A DNA stretch of 64,000 bases from Astragalus membranaceus. Lineage: Eukaryota > Streptophyta > Magnoliopsida > Fabales > Fabaceae. The notes below the pieces were generated by a model. The model saw only the letters and a program-made list of their open reading frames with translations, was not told the origin of the DNA and searched no databases. The position numbers were made by a program, and so were the translations under genes. The DNA is taken from the NCBI GenBank assembly GCA_039519185.1, contig CM076846.1, positions 137,055,027-137,119,026 of the forward strand, read 5' to 3'. Below, in pieces: positions 32,230-45,203 of this stretch (its first letter is position 1; each line of letters opens with the position of its first letter).

Positions 32230-33634
32230 TGATAAGTCTATTTTTAGAGTCTTTTTAATAGTTATTTTCATTAAGTTTTATTGGTATTTTAATTATATTT
32301 TTAAGCTATTTTACTACAAATATTTACTTTTTATTTTCAGGTTTTATTTTGAAGCAAAAGAGAAAATAAGAGCTAAAATGAAGAAACAAAGGAAATATTT
32401 GAGGAAGAACAATTTTTAAGCACTAAGGCACTCTCCAAGGGCGCCAAGAACCAAAACTGGCGCAGGACAGGGCCCCTAGGGCGCCAAGGGCACCAAAAAC
32501 CAAGCAAGGAACAAAACTGGCGCAGGACAGGGCCCCAAGAGCGCCATGGGAGCCAAAAACCAAGAACAGCACAAACTGGCGCAGGACAGGGCGCCATGGG
32601 CGCCAAATAGGCAACACTGGCGCAGCACAACGCAAACTGGCGCAGGACAGGGCGCCATGGGCGCCAAGGGCGCCAAGGTGCAGTCAAAAAGTGGCTGCGG
32701 CCACTTGTTGGTGGCTAACCATGCCAACTTGATTTTTTACTTCTTTTTGACTATTTTGCCCCTCCACTCAAGTGCTATGCCCACTTGTTGATGGCTTTGC
32801 CTTGTCCACTTGTTGGTAGATATTTTGCCTCATATTTTCCTATAAATAGGACCTTGATCCTCACTTGTAATTAGACTTGGTTTTGTGAGTGAATCATTTC
32901 TCAAGACTTGAATTTTGTGACAAAGTTCATCTCAAAAATTCTCTAAAGATTGTTCTTCATGTTCTTTTACTTTCTTGCTATTTAAGTTCTTGCAATTTAT
33001 TTTCTAAGTCTTTTATTTTTCTTGCACATTTACTTTCTTGCCCCCTTTATTTTCCAAGTCATTTACCTTCTTGCCCCTTTATTTTCCAAGTCATTTACTT
33101 TCTTGCCCCTTTATTTTCCAAGTCATTTATTTTCTTGCCCTTTATTTTCCAAGTCATTTACTTTCTTGCCCCTTTATTTTTCAAGTCATTTACTTTCTTG
33201 CCCATTATTTTCCAAGTCATTTACTTTCTTGCCCCTTTATTTTCCAAGTCATTTATTTTCTTGCCCTTTATTTTCCAAGTCATTTATTTTCTTGCCCTTT
33301 ATTTTCCAAGTCATTTACTTTCTTGCCCCTTTATTTTTCAAGTCATTTACTTTCTTGCCCCTTTATTTTCCAAGTCATTTACTTTCTTGCCCTTTATTTT
33401 CCAAGTCATTTACTTTCTTTCCCTTTATTTTCCTAGTCATTTATTTTCTTTTCTCCTCTTTTGTTTACAATGATCATGAGTGAGTAGACTTTACTAAAAC
33501 ATTCCTTCTTTCTAAAAACACTTTCTTTTCAGTTAATCAACTTTGAAAAATTAAATTGGTAATCACCTAGGCTCTCCCTGTGGATCGATAACTCTTTTTA
33601 TTACGCGACAAGACCGTGCACTTGCGGCCTATCA
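32230..33634 (+). repeat. 5' LTR of the Athila element
   Basis: 1,405 bp. In order: AT-rich start; an array with GGCGCAGGACAGGGCGCCA units (about 32450-32690); TATA-like CTATAAATAGG near 32840; a 31-32-bp minisatellite of 13 units (about 33040-33455); then a conserved end with GACAAGACCGTGCAC. All long open frames in it are by-products of the repeats. Confidence 0.95.
33040..33455. repeat. 31-32-bp pyrimidine-rich minisatellite in the 5' LTR
   Basis: Thirteen units of the type CCAAGTCATTTACTTTCTTG plus 'cccctttatttt'. The T/C bias keeps all three + strand frames open, giving false ORFs of up to 194 codons. Confidence 0.95.
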
Positions 33635-33745
33635 AGTTTTTGGCGCCGTTGCTGGGGAGGCAGTGATATTAATTAAGTTTTTCGAAACCGGTTAGACTGA
33701 AGTTTTATTTTCTTTATTTTTACTTTTTCTTCTCTTGTCCCTCGA

Positions 33746-35184
33746 ATGCAAAGAACCAGAAGTTTCGGAGAAACTGTTCAACAAATTCCCGAAATCGAAA
33801 GGTTCTTACATAGAAGGAGGAGAGAAATTCCCGAAAACCAAATGGCGGCTAATGAAAATCGTGCTCTCAAAGAGTATGCAACACCTTCGGCAGAGACATC
33901 GGGTGCCATTGTACATCCGAATGTGGAAGCAAATAATTTTGAACTCAAATCATCTCTACTTTCAATGGTTCAACAAAACCAATTTTCTGGTTCTCCCACG
34001 GAGGACCCAAACCTTCATATTTCAATTTTTCTAGAATACTGTGGAACTCTTAAATTAAACGGGGTACCTCAAGATGCCATAAGACTAAAACTCTTCCCTT
34101 TTTCATTAAGGGATAGAGCAAGAGCATGGCTACATTCTTTGCCTTCGGAATCCATTACCAGCTGGGGCCAGTTAAAACAAGCTTTTCTTGCTAAGTTCTT
34201 TCCCCGAGTAAAACAACTCAAATGAGAAATCAAATTACTCGATTTTCTCAAAACGACGGGGAATCTCTTTATGATGCTTGGGAACGTTTCAAAGAAATGT
34301 TAAGGCTATGCCCCCATCATGGACTAGAGAAATGGCTCGTTGTTCACACTTTTTATAATGGATTACAATATGCAACAAGAATGACTGTTGATGCAACTGC
34401 AGGTGGAGCTTTAATGAACAAAAATTTTACTGAAGCTTATGCACTCGTTGAAGATATGGCTCAAAACCATTGTCAATGGACAAGTGAGCGAGCCATAACG
34501 AATAAACCAGCCTCATCAAAAGAGCCAGGTAAGTATGAAATATCTGCTGTTGATCATCTTACCTCAAAAGTGGACGCAGTTTTTCAAAAATTTGAAAAAT
34601 TAAATGTAAGTGCCGTCTCACAAACTTCTTCTCCTATTACTCCACCATGTGAATTATGTGGGGTTGTTGGCCATATTGGAGCTGAATGCCAGCTTGAGGC
34701 ATCTAGTGCTGGAAACGAGCATGTTAACTATGCTCAGAAGGAAGATCCGTTTTCAAATACTTATAATCCTGGGTGGAGGAATCATCCAAATGTTTCTTAT
34801 AAAAATCCTCCACCCAATCCAGCACCTAGACCACCTCCTGGTTTTCAAAATCAGAAAGTTTTTAACAATCCACAAAACAACCCGCAAAAGTCAAACTTGG
34901 AATTTTTGATGGAAAAATTTGTGTCATCTCAAATAAAACAAAATGAAGAATTCAAAAATCAAACTGGTTATTTGAATGACACACTTATCAAATTGGTATC
35001 AAAAGTCGACTCTATTGCCACTCATAATAAAATGCTTGAAAATCAGATAACTCAAGTGGCAACACAGGTGGCTTCATCCTCTAAGTCTTCGGGAGTATTT
35101 CCTGGGCAACCAGAACAAAATCCAAATGGCCAAATAAATGCTGTCACCCTTAGAAGCGGAAAACAATTAGAGGAACCAAGATAA
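33746..35184 (+). pseudogene. Athila gag, disrupted
   Basis: Frame 1 (33746-34225) starts MQRTRSFGE and contains the gag capsid core (DAIRLKLFPFSLRDRARAWL, then AFLAKFFP). It ends in TGA where related gags read on, and continues in the overlapping frame from 34222 (RNQITRFSQNDGESLYDAW) to a TAA at 35182-35184. A CCHC zinc knuckle (CELCGVVGHIGAEC) lies at about 34650-34691. The break is one frameshift near 34220. The C-terminal part is Asn/Gln/Pro-rich. Confidence 0.88.
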
Positions 35185-35203
35185 AACCAAGAAAAAATTG
35201 TGA

Positions 35204-38200
35204 GTGAAAAACATAATTTACCATGTGAGCAAGAAGAGAAAGAAAAAGAGAAAGAACCAGAAAAAGAAAGAAGAACCACACATCCCCCCACCACCATACA
35301 AACCACCCATTCCTTTTCCCCAAAGATTTGCAAAAAACAAACTTGACGAGCAATTCAAAAGGTTTGTCGACTTGCTTAAAAAGCTTTACATCAACGTTCC
35401 TTTCACTGATGCATTGTCTCAGATGCCGTCTTATTCAAAAATTTTGAAAGAAATTTTATCCAAGAAAATAAAAATAGACGACTATGAGACGGTTGCATTA
35501 ACAGAAGAATGTAGTGCAATTATCCAGAACAAGCTACCGCAAAAGCTCAAAGATCCAGGTAGTTTTTCCATACCTTGTGTAATTGGAAGTGAAACTATAA
35601 ACAGAGCAATGTGCGATCTAGGAGCCAGCGTAAGTTTGATGTCTCTTTCTCTTTGCAAAAGACTAGGGATAGGTGAACTTAAACCCACAAAAATGACAAT
35701 ACAGTTGGCAGATCGTTCAATTAAATACCCCACTGGAATCTTAGAGGACATCCCTATCAAAGTAGGGCAAACTTTTATACCGGTAGATTTTGTTGTAATG
35801 GAAATTGAAGAAGACTCCCAAATTCCTATTCTTCTAGGGAGGCCTTTTTTAGCTACTGCAGGGGCAATAATTGACGTGAAAAACGGCAAGTTGGTTTTTA
35901 ACGTGGGAGATGAAAAGGTTGAGTTTGAAGTTTCAAACTTAATGAGGAGTCCGTCTGTAAAGGACTCATGCTGCAGGATTGATATTGTAGACTATTGCGT
36001 GCGAGACTGCTCTTTAGCATCATCTTCACAAGATAGTCTGGAAGATTGCCTTTTAGGCAACACAGATACAAATACAGCAGAGGAAACCCAATTTTACATA
36101 AAACTTTTAGATGAGAATCCACCATCACAAAAATTGGGTACTGAATCTTTGGGTGAGGAAAAGCCTCGACATCTCCCAAAAGAAACACCAAAAATAGAAC
36201 TGAAGCCCTTACCATCATCTCTCAGGTATGAGTTTCTTGGCCCTAATTCTACTTTTCCAGTAATTGTAAATGCAGATCTAAAACAAAATGAGACTGAAAA
36301 ATTGCTTAATGTTCTTAAAAAGTATCCCAAAGCCATAGGGTATACTATTGAGGACATTAAAGGAATAAATCCATCAATCTGCATACACAGAATACTACTG
36401 GAAGAGGACTATAAACCTTCTATCGAGCATCAAAGAAGATTAAACCCAAACATGAAAAAGGTTGTTAAAAAGGAAGTTTTAAAACTCCTTGATGCTGGGA
36501 TAATATATCCTATTTCCGATAGTAAGTGGGTTAGTCCTGTTCAAGTAGTACCTAAGAAGGGAGGCTTAACAGTTATTAAAAATGAAAAGGATGAATGCAT
36601 TTCCACAAGGACAATTACGGGATGGAGAATGTGTATTGATTACAGAAAGCTTAACAAAGCTACCCGGAAAGATCACTTCCCTCTCCCGTTCATTGATCAA
36701 ATGCTAGAAAGGTTAGCACGGCACTCACATTTCTGCTATTTGGATGGTTATTCAGGATTTTTCCAAATTCCCATCCACCCTAGCGACCAAGAAAAAACAA
36801 CTTTCACATGTCCTTTTGGCACTTATGCCTATAGAAGGATGCCCTTTGGTCTATGTAATGCTCCTGCTACCTTTCAAAGGTGTATGATGTCCATATTCTC
36901 AGACTTTGTTGAAAACATAATGGAAGTATTTATGGATAATTTTTCCGTCCATGGGTCAAATTTTGAAAACTGTTTAGCCAATCTGGAAAAAGTCATAGAA
37001 AGGTGTGAGAAGGTGAATCTAGTTCTAAGCTGGGAAAAGTGTCATTTCATGGTTAATCAAGGAATTGTCCTAGGACACTTAATTTCTAATAGAGGTATTG
37101 AGGTTGATCGTGCAAAAATTGAGGTGATTGAAAAAATGCTACCTCCCACCTCAGTAAAAGAGGTGAGAAGCTTTTTAGGCCATGCGAGTTTCTACCGCCG
37201 ATTTATAAAAGACTTCTCAAAAATTTCAAAACCTATGACAAGTCTGCTCCTTAAGGATGCAGCATTTATTTTTAATGATCTTTGTCTTGAAGCTTTTAAC
37301 AGGTTGAAAAAGGCTTTGGTTACTGCCCCAATCATACAACCACCAGATTGGAATCTTCCGTTCGAGATAATGTGCGATGCAAGCGACTATGCAGTTGGGG
37401 CAGTTCTGGGACAAAGAAAGGAAAAGAAATTGCATGCCATATACTATGCAAGCAGGACCTTAGACGAGGCACAAATGAATTACGCCACAACTGAAAAAGA
37501 ATTATTAGCGGTGGTTTTTGCCGTTGATAAGTTTTGATCATATTTGGTAGGTTCAAAAATCATCATTTATACTGATCACTCGGCCATAAGATATTTGTTA
37601 AACAAAAAAGATGCCAAGCCGAGATTGATCCGATGGGTTTTACTCCTACAAGAATTTGATCTTGAAATAAAGGATAAAAAAGGCGTTGAAAATGTTGTGG
37701 CTGATCATTTGTCCCGTCTTCAAGGAACAAAAGAAGAAGAGTTGCCACTTAATGATACATTTTTGGATGATCAACTCTTCTCATTGGTCAAAACTGAAGC
37801 ACCATGGTATGCAGATTTTGTAAACTACCTTGCAGTAGGAGTACTCCCCCCAGATTTAAATTATCAGCAGAAGAAGAAGTTCTTCCATGATCTTAAACAG
37901 TATTACTGGGACGAGCCACTGCTTTTTAAAAGAGGAGCAGACGGGGTGTTCAGAAGATGCATTGCGGAAGAAGAGGTAAGTAACATTCTATACCATTGTC
38001 ATTCTTCTTCCTATGGCGGCCATGCCAGTTCTTCAAAAACTGCTACAAAAATTCTACAATCTGGTTTTTATTGGCCGTCCCTTTTTAAAGACACGCATCA
38101 ATTCGTTTCTAAATGCGACCAGTGTCAACGCATCGGAAATATTTCAAAAAGAAATGAAATGCCCTTAAATAATATCTTAGAGGTTGAAATTTTTGACGTC

Positions 38201-39089
38201 TGGGGTGTCGATTTTATGGGACCATTTCCATCTTCCTTTGGAAACCAATATATTCTGGTAGCTGTTGACTATGTATCAAAATGGATCGAAGCCATTGCTT
38301 CTCCTACGAACGATGCAAAGGTAGTCATAAAACTTTTCAAAAAAATAATTTTTCCAAGATTCGGGGTCCCTCGTGTTGTCATAAGTGACGGAGGATCCCA
38401 TTTCATCTCAAAACATTTTGAAATGTTACTGCAAAAGTTTGGTGTAAGGCACAAAATTGCAATGCCTTACCATCCCCAAACTAGTGGTCAGGTTGAGGTA
38501 TCGAACAGAGAAATTAAAAGTATTTTAGAAAAAAACTGTTTCGACCTCAAGAAAAGACTGGTCGGTAAAGCTTGATGATGCTCTCTAGGCTTATCGGGCT
38601 GCGTACAAAACTGCCATAGGAATGACTCCTTTCAAATTAATTTATGGGAAGTCTTGCCACCTTCCGGTTGAACTAGAGCACAAAGCTTACTGGGCAATTA
38701 AACGCCTTAACCTGAACATGGAATTAGCCGGAGAAAAAAGAAAACTCCAACTAAACGAATTGGAAGAACTGAGAATGGATGCTTATGAGAATGCCAAACT
38801 TTACAAAGAAAGAACAAAAAATTGGCATGATAAGCGTATCATTCGCAGATAATTCAAGGAGGGTGACCTGGTGTTATTGTTTAATTCCAGGCTAAAAATT
38901 TTTCCGGGAAAATTAAAGTCAAGATGGTCCGGTCCTTTTGAAATCCGTAAGGTTTACCCCTTCGGATCTGTAGAGATATGGAGCGAGAAAGCCGGATCGT
39001 TTAAAGTGAATGGTCAAAGGTTGAAAAATTATTTAATTGGTGACCCAATTGAGAAAGAAACTAGTTTAGTTCTGCATGATCCCAATTGA
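35204..39089 (+). pseudogene. Athila pol: protease, RT, RNase H, integrase, disrupted
   Basis: The first frame, 35204-37537, holds protease (CDLGASVSLM, about 35610-35640), RT (DGYSGFFQIPIHP to RRMPFGLCNAPATFQ) and the start of RNase H (MCDASDYAVGAVLG). The RT catalytic box reads FMDN (AAT at 36938-36940) where relatives have FMDD. A TGA at 37535-37537 interrupts RNase H. The next frame, 37544-38575, holds the rest of RNase H and integrase (first Asp in GVDFMGP, second in SDGGSHF, Glu in GQVEVSNRE). Frameshifts and stops near 38573-38590 and 38850 split the integrase C-terminus, whose last piece ends at 39089. Confidence 0.93.
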
Positions 39090-40053
39090 AATTTTGATCG
39101 TCAAGCTAGTGACGTTAAAAGAGCGCTGCGTGGGAGGCAACCCACGAAGTAACTGTGTGTTTGTTTTGCAAGTCAGTAGTAAATCAGGTGAACTTTCCTT
39201 TACCCTTTCATGTTGTTTAAATTGTTAAAACATTGAGGACAATGTATGGTCCAAGCGTGGGGGGGTATCTTGCCCTGTTTTACTATTTTCTTGTTTTTAA
39301 TTTCTAGTTTATTTCAATAAATAAAGTTCGTCTCCCATTGCTGAAAATCCTTGTGAGTTTTTGAAGCATGTTTTAGATAAGCCTTTTCTGAAAAAAATAA
39401 TAATTTTTCAATTTTTCATTAGCAATCATCTAGGTGGACTGGTTGGGAGCAACAAAATTGTATCATGGTTCGATTTCTACTTCTAGGGCTTTTTCACACA
39501 CGCACTATTGAGACTGTTTCAGTTGTTAATACAATTAGAAGGACTGAAGAGAAACTAGTAACCTGGTTCTCTTGGTGACATTCACTGGATGCGCGGTTAC
39601 TGGAGAAAAACGTCTGAGTTGGGGTATCAAGCAATGAAAAAAAAATGAAAAAAAAAATATGCAAAACCAATTCAAAATGCAAAAATTGGTGCATTTTAAA
39701 TGTCAAAATGAATGGTTAGCATATAAAATCAAAAAGAAAAGAAAAATGCTTGAATACCCAACGTATAAAGACCCTCCTTTGAGACCCGGTCTTAGTAAAT
39801 GGAGGACCCAAGCTTAAGAATGTTGGGGAACCGGTTCTATAATGACATTGATATCCTCTCTAGAGTATTGATACTTTAAAATTGTCTCCCAATTCCACAA
39901 GAAGCCCAGATAGTATTTCTCAAACCAAAGTGTTAGAATTGCCCCACAGTTCACTTAAGGTTTCGATGTGAAAATAATTTTCCTTCAAAATTGGCCTAAA
40001 GATTTGCACTGTTTTTGCTTGAGGACAAGCAAAGGTTCAAGCGTGGGGGAGTT
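39090..40053 (+). other. Athila 3' non-coding region
   Basis: No ORF with recognisable motifs; Athila elements can carry an env-like frame here, but none is visible. Two purine-rich strings, AAGCGTGGGGGG (about 39254) and GCGTGGGGGAG (40041-40051), could serve as a central and a terminal polypurine tract. Confidence 0.6.
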
Positions 40054-41535
40054 TGATAAGTCTATTTTTAGAGCCTTTTTAATAGTTATTTTCATTAAGT
40101 TTTATTGGTATTTTAATTATATTTTTGAGCTATTTTACTACAAATATTTACTTTTTATTTTCAGGTTTTATTTTGAAGCAAAAGAAAAAATAAGAGCTAA
40201 AATGAAGAAACAAAGGAAATATTTGAGGAAGAACAATTTTTAAGCACTAAGGCACTCTCTAAGGGCGCCAAGAACCAAAACTGGCGCAGGACATGGCCCC
40301 TAGGGCGCCAAGGGCACCAAAAACCAAGCAAGAAACAAAACTGGCGCAGGACAGGGCCCCAAGAGCGCCATGGGCGCCAAAAACCAAGAACAGCACAAAC
40401 TGGCGCAGGACAGGGCGCCATGGGCGCCAAATAGGCAACACTGGCGCAGCACAACGCAAACTGGCGCAGGACAGGGCGCCATGGGCGCCAAGGGCGCCAT
40501 GGGCGCCAAGGGCGCCATGGGCGCCAAGGGCACCAAGGTGCAGTCAAAAAGTGGCTGCGGCCACTTGTTGGTGGCTAACCATGCCAACTTGATTTTTTAC
40601 TTCTTTTTGACTATTTTGCCCCTCCACTCAAGTGCTATGCCCACTTGTTGATGGCTTTGCCTTGTCCACTTGTTGGTAGATATTTTGCCTCATATTTTCC
40701 TATAAATAGGACCTTGATCCTCACTTGTAATTAGACTTGGTTTTGTGAGTGAATCATTTCTCAAGACTTGAATTTTGTGACAAAGTTCATCTCAAAAATT
40801 CTCTAAAGATTGTTCTTCATGTTCTTCATGTTCTTTTACTTTCTTGCTATTTAAATTCTTGCAATTTATTTTCTAAATCTTTTATTTTTCTTGCACATTA
40901 ACTTTCTTGCCCCCTTTATTTTCCAAGTCATTTACCTTCTTGCCTCTTTATTTTCCAAGTCATTTACTTTCTTGCCCCTTTATTTTCCAAGTCATTTATT
41001 TTCTTGCCCTTTATTTTCCAAGTTATTTACTTTCTTGCCCCTTTATTTTTCAAGTCATTTACTTTCTTGCCCTTTATTTTCCAAGTCATTTACTTTCTTG
41101 CCCCTTTATTTTCCAAGTCATTTACTTTCTTGCCCCTTTATTTTCCAAGTCATTTATTTTCTTGCCCTTTATTTTCCAAGTCATTTATTTTCTTGCCCTT
41201 TATTTTCCAAGTCATTTACTTTCTTGCCCCTTTATTTTCCAAGTCATTTACTTTCTTGCCCCTTTATTTTCCAAGTCATTTATTTTCTTGCCCTTTATTT
41301 TCCAAGTCATTTACTTTCTTGCCCTTTATTTTCCAAGTCATTTATTTTCTTTTCTCCTCTTTTGTCTACAATGATCATGAGTGAGTAGACTTTACTAAAA
41401 CATTCCTTCTTTCTAAAAACACTTTCTTTTCAGTTAATCAACTTTGAAAAATTAAATTGGTAATCACCTAGGCTCTCCCTGTGGATCGATAACTCTTTTT
41501 ATTACGCGACAAGACCGTGCACTTGCGGCCTATCA
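40054..41535 (+). repeat. 3' LTR of the Athila element
   Basis: 1,482 bp. It matches the 5' LTR but has 15 instead of 13 minisatellite units (about 40905-41365), a longer GGCGCC block (to 40535) and a 9-bp duplication, TGTTCTTCA, near 40820. These account for the 77-bp length difference. Confidence 0.95.
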
Positions 41536-41540
41536 AATAC

Positions 41541-42875
41541 CAGGGCAGATATACTCTCCAAGCTGGCCAGCACCAGAACACCATGGAACCTTCGGAGCGT
41601 CATTCAAGAAACTCTGTCTAGTCCCAGCATCCTCCTAAGCAATGGGTCGTCTACCACTGTTCTCACCGTCGAAGCGAGCCAGAACTGGATAACCCCAATC
41701 CGTCAGTATATTCTGGAGGGGCAAGAGCCCGCTGACGCCAAAGAAGCGCCTTCCGTGAGGAGGCGCGCAGCATCATACTCGGTCATCGAAGGACGACTTT
41801 TCGGTAGAGACTTCTCTATTCCTCTATTAAAGTGTGTAGAAGGACCAGAAGCAGATTACGTGCTCACAGAAATCCACGAGGGAATCTGTGGACAACACCT
41901 GGGAGGACGAGCCCTGGCAGCAAAAGCACTCAAGGAAGGTTATTACTGACCCACCATGAATGAAGATTCACAGAATCATGTAAAGAAATGTGATAAGTGC
42001 CTAAGGTACGCTGACGTGCATGTCGCCCCCTCGTCGGAACTGACATACCTAAACTCCGCCTGGCCTAGGGCAGGTAAAGTACTTAATCGTCGCGGTCGAT
42101 TACTTTACCAAATGGATCGAAGCTGAGCCCTTGACCACTATCACGGCAAAGAGTTGTATGAAATTCTTTAAGAAGAATATCATGGCTAGATTCGGCATAC
42201 TGGAGGTGGTCATCACCGACAACGGCACGCAATTTGCGGACAAAGGTTTCAGACAACTGATAGCCGACCTGGGCATCAAACACCGCTTCACGTCGGTGGA
42301 ACACTCCCAGACCAACGGACAAGCCGAAGCAGCCAACAGAGTAATTTTAAGAGGTTTAAAGAGGAGGCTTGACGAAGCAAAAGGTTGCTGGCCGGAAGAG
42401 CTACCTTATGTCCTATGGGCCTACACAACCACCCCTCACTCGTCAACAGGCGAATCCCCCTTTCGGATGGCATACGGGACAGAAGCAGTCATACCCGTCG
42501 AGATCAGAGAGCTGAACTGGGGAACCAAGAACCCAAACCCCCGGAGGCCAATGATCAAAGACTCCGAGAGGAGCTGGACTTCGTCGAGGAAGTCAGAAAC
42601 CAAGCAGCATTAAAGGATTTGGTGATCAAACAAAGGATGGCTGCAAGATTTAATACCAAGGTGGTTCCCAGAACCATAGAGGTGGGAGACCTAGTCCTAC
42701 GAAGGGCAGACATAGGTTCGAAGTATGCATTTCAAGGGAAGTTAGCCCCTAACTAGGAAGGTCCATACAGGATAGCTGCAGAGACCGGAAACAAAGCTTT
42801 CAAGTGGGAAACCCTGAGCAAGGAACCAATACCTAGAACTTGGAACGCGGATAAGCTAAGGAAGTTTGTTGTATG
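41541..42875 (+). pseudogene. Tat integrase remnant (continues from 32224)
   Basis: It resumes directly after the Athila target duplication. Zinc-binding region: H-rich frames and KKCDKC near 41970-42000. The integrase core shows TDNGTQF (42210-42231) and NGQAEAANR (about 42312-42338), the second and third catalytic positions. The part with the first Asp is frame-broken around 42010-42130. The C-terminal part runs to about 42875. Several stops are present. Confidence 0.88.
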
Positions 42876-45203
42876 AACAAGACAAAAATGTTATACCAAT
42901 GTAATAACATAGGGTGTTAATGCGCATGAATAAAGAGAATTTACTCTTGTGATTCAAAATACCGATTTGCAGTTACAGTTTTTGCTCTAGCTCACTAGCA
43001 TTAACACTTGTTTCCAACAAAAATTCTTTAAGATCAAGAAGAAAAAGAGTCCAACTCCATAGTCAGGAGTGGAGCGAGACAAGTCTGAAACCCAACATAC
43101 CATGCAGGGAGGGATTGCCTGGATCGTAGGGGGAAACCTCAACATTAACCTAAAGCCAAGATCATCTCTCCAAAAATGGGGGGGGGGGGAAGGGTGTCAT
43201 GGCGCGCTCATCCTCCTAAAGCAAAGCAGCCAAGATCACGGCACCCACCCAGCGGGGATCCAAGGTATGAGACCACGATGTCTTGGGTAGCAAGCGCTAA
43301 GAAAGGCGCGGAAGTCAAGCAAATGACAAGACCATGAGGTCACAGACATCAGAGATACCCACCTACAAGGGTGATGTCTGGTCTGCAGGCCATAACTTCA
43401 TCTGTGTTTATCTGATTGAGGCGTGTAAGCATGCGTTGGAAAGCTAAGAAGCAGAGCTACAATTCTCATGTTAAGCTCGAAATCCAATTCATACGTCTCC
43501 ACACCCAGGAAGGGAAACGAGCTGACAGCACCATGGTAGGCCAGCACCCAAGGCGCCCAGGAGGGCGCCAAATCCTGTTATGGAAGCAGCCAGCGTGACA
43601 CATAAGAAAATTAAAGGATGCATGAGCATGTGAGTGCATGAGCACGTAATAAAAGAGTGCATGAGCATGTAAGAAAATTAAAGGAAGCATGAGCATGTGA
43701 GTGCATGATAATCTCGACTTGGGGGGCAACGGTGGAACCAGGTCAATATCCACCAGAGGCACCACCGGGGATCACCATCGAGGAGATCCCTCGACCTACG
43801 CAGTTCAATATCGAACTTTCCCACGAGGCGCAAAGCGACTTTAAATGTGTCGCAACCTCTAATGGGCGGGTTAAATTCAGACCGAGTTCTGATAAACTGC
43901 CCCCAGAGTCCCACGAGGCGCGAAGCGACTTTAAACGTGTCGCAGCCTCTGATGGGCGAGTTAAATTCAGACCGAGTTCTGATAAACTTCCCCCAGAGTC
44001 CCACGAGGTGTGAAGTGACTTTAAACGTGTCATAACCTCTGATGGGTGCGTTAAATTCAGATCGATTCTGATAAACTGCCCCCAGAGTTAACAGTGCCAC
44101 GAGGCGGTATGAGATTACACATTCAGATGCGCAAGGCGATGACTGGCGCCCGAGGCCACCCAACGCGTGCCAGTTACAATCATAAGAAACAAGCAAGATA
44201 AAGAGGAAGCCTGGATGTTTTAAAATGTGACACAAAAAACCAGGGGGCAATGCCATCGAAGTCAACCCCGTTGGGGTGGCATTTGACAATCCTTCCGCCT
44301 AGAACCTCATGATCAAACTGAAAGATCATGGAAATGTCAAACAGAGCAAGCTCTAAAATTTCATCAAAAAGAAAAGCAGGCTAAGAGACAGGATGAGTAA
44401 CAAAAAATAAAGCAGAGTGCCAAGCACACGTCCACACAAGCCGGCACCCAGGAGGGCGCCTGGCAGAGGGGCGCCTAGCAGGAGGGCGCCTGGCAGAGGG
44501 GCGCCTGGCAGGAGGGCGCCTGGCAAGGAGGGCGCCTGGCAAGGAGGCACCTGGCATGAGGGCGCCTGGCAGAGGGGCGCCTGGCAGGAGGGCGCCTGGC
44601 AAGGAGGGCGCGTGGTAGAGGGGCGCCTGACAGAGGGGCGCCTGGCAGGAGGGCGCCTGGCAGAGGGCATCTGGCTTAATGGCGCCTGGCATGAGGGCGC
44701 CAGACAGGAGGTGGTCTAGAAGCAAGTCCTTCGCAAGGGGGCAGCCAGCACTGTGCAACGAGGCGTCCAAGCCACCCATGAGGGCACCCAACCTTGTCTC
44801 GCAAAATCCTGCTCCACGAGGAGACACCCAGCGTACGCACGCACCGAACATGCATAGGCGCCCAGGAGGGCCCCAACAGCAGAACGTAGCACTTGACACA
44901 AGGCGCCCAAGAGGGCGCCAACATCAGGATATGGCACCCTAGCTTGACGTTTGGCACAAGGATTACCCCATAGGAGGCCTGAGTCATGGTCGCAACGAAG
45001 TGATCTTGTACGACCCGACAAGACAGACAGAGTAACGCATTACGGCAAAGAAAAAATTTCTCTTTTTTACTCTAGAGAGTGAAAATGATAAAACACGGTC
45101 GTGACAAAGGCAGTGTCCCACGCGACTTCACATATCCGGTAGACCGACGAAAATCCTTCAAGCCAAGACCATCCTCCGGAATAATCTCGGCTTAGGGGGC
45201 AAC
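42876..45203 (+). other. 3' non-coding region of the Tat element, with tandem repeats
   Basis: No protein motif. At 43819-44105 about three and a half units of 90 bp (CCACGAGGCGC, 'gactttaaacgtgtcgca', 'gttctgataaactgcccccagag'). At 44445-44710 about fifteen short units of GGCGCCTGGCAGGAG or GGCGCCTGGCAGAGG. The polypurine tract is at about 45193-45203. Confidence 0.85.

Larger units (their letters stand above)
32230..41535 (+). mobile_element. Athila-lineage Ty3/gypsy element, 9.3 kb
   Basis: LTRs 32230-33634 and 40054-41535 (TGATAAG ... CCTATCA), with the 5-bp duplication AATAC at 32225-32229 and 41536-41540. The primer-binding site TGGCGCCGTTGCTGGGGA (33641-33658) and the purine tract GCGTGGGGGAG (40041-40051) are in place. 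Gag and pol are recognisable but carry several stops and frameshifts. LTR sequences are very similar apart from repeat number, so the insertion looks recent. A non-coding stretch of about 960 bp (39090-40053) follows pol. Confidence 0.95.

Noticed and set aside
33022..33483. Long overlapping open frames (up to about 190 codons) in all three + frames, also at 40891-41388
   Set aside because: They are products of the T/C-rich 31-32-bp minisatellite in the Athila LTRs, which lacks stop codons in these frames. They show no protein motif.
39494..39706. Possible env-like frame downstream of Athila pol
   Set aside because: Only short frames exist, on the opposite strand, without signal peptide or membrane segments consistent with an env-like protein.
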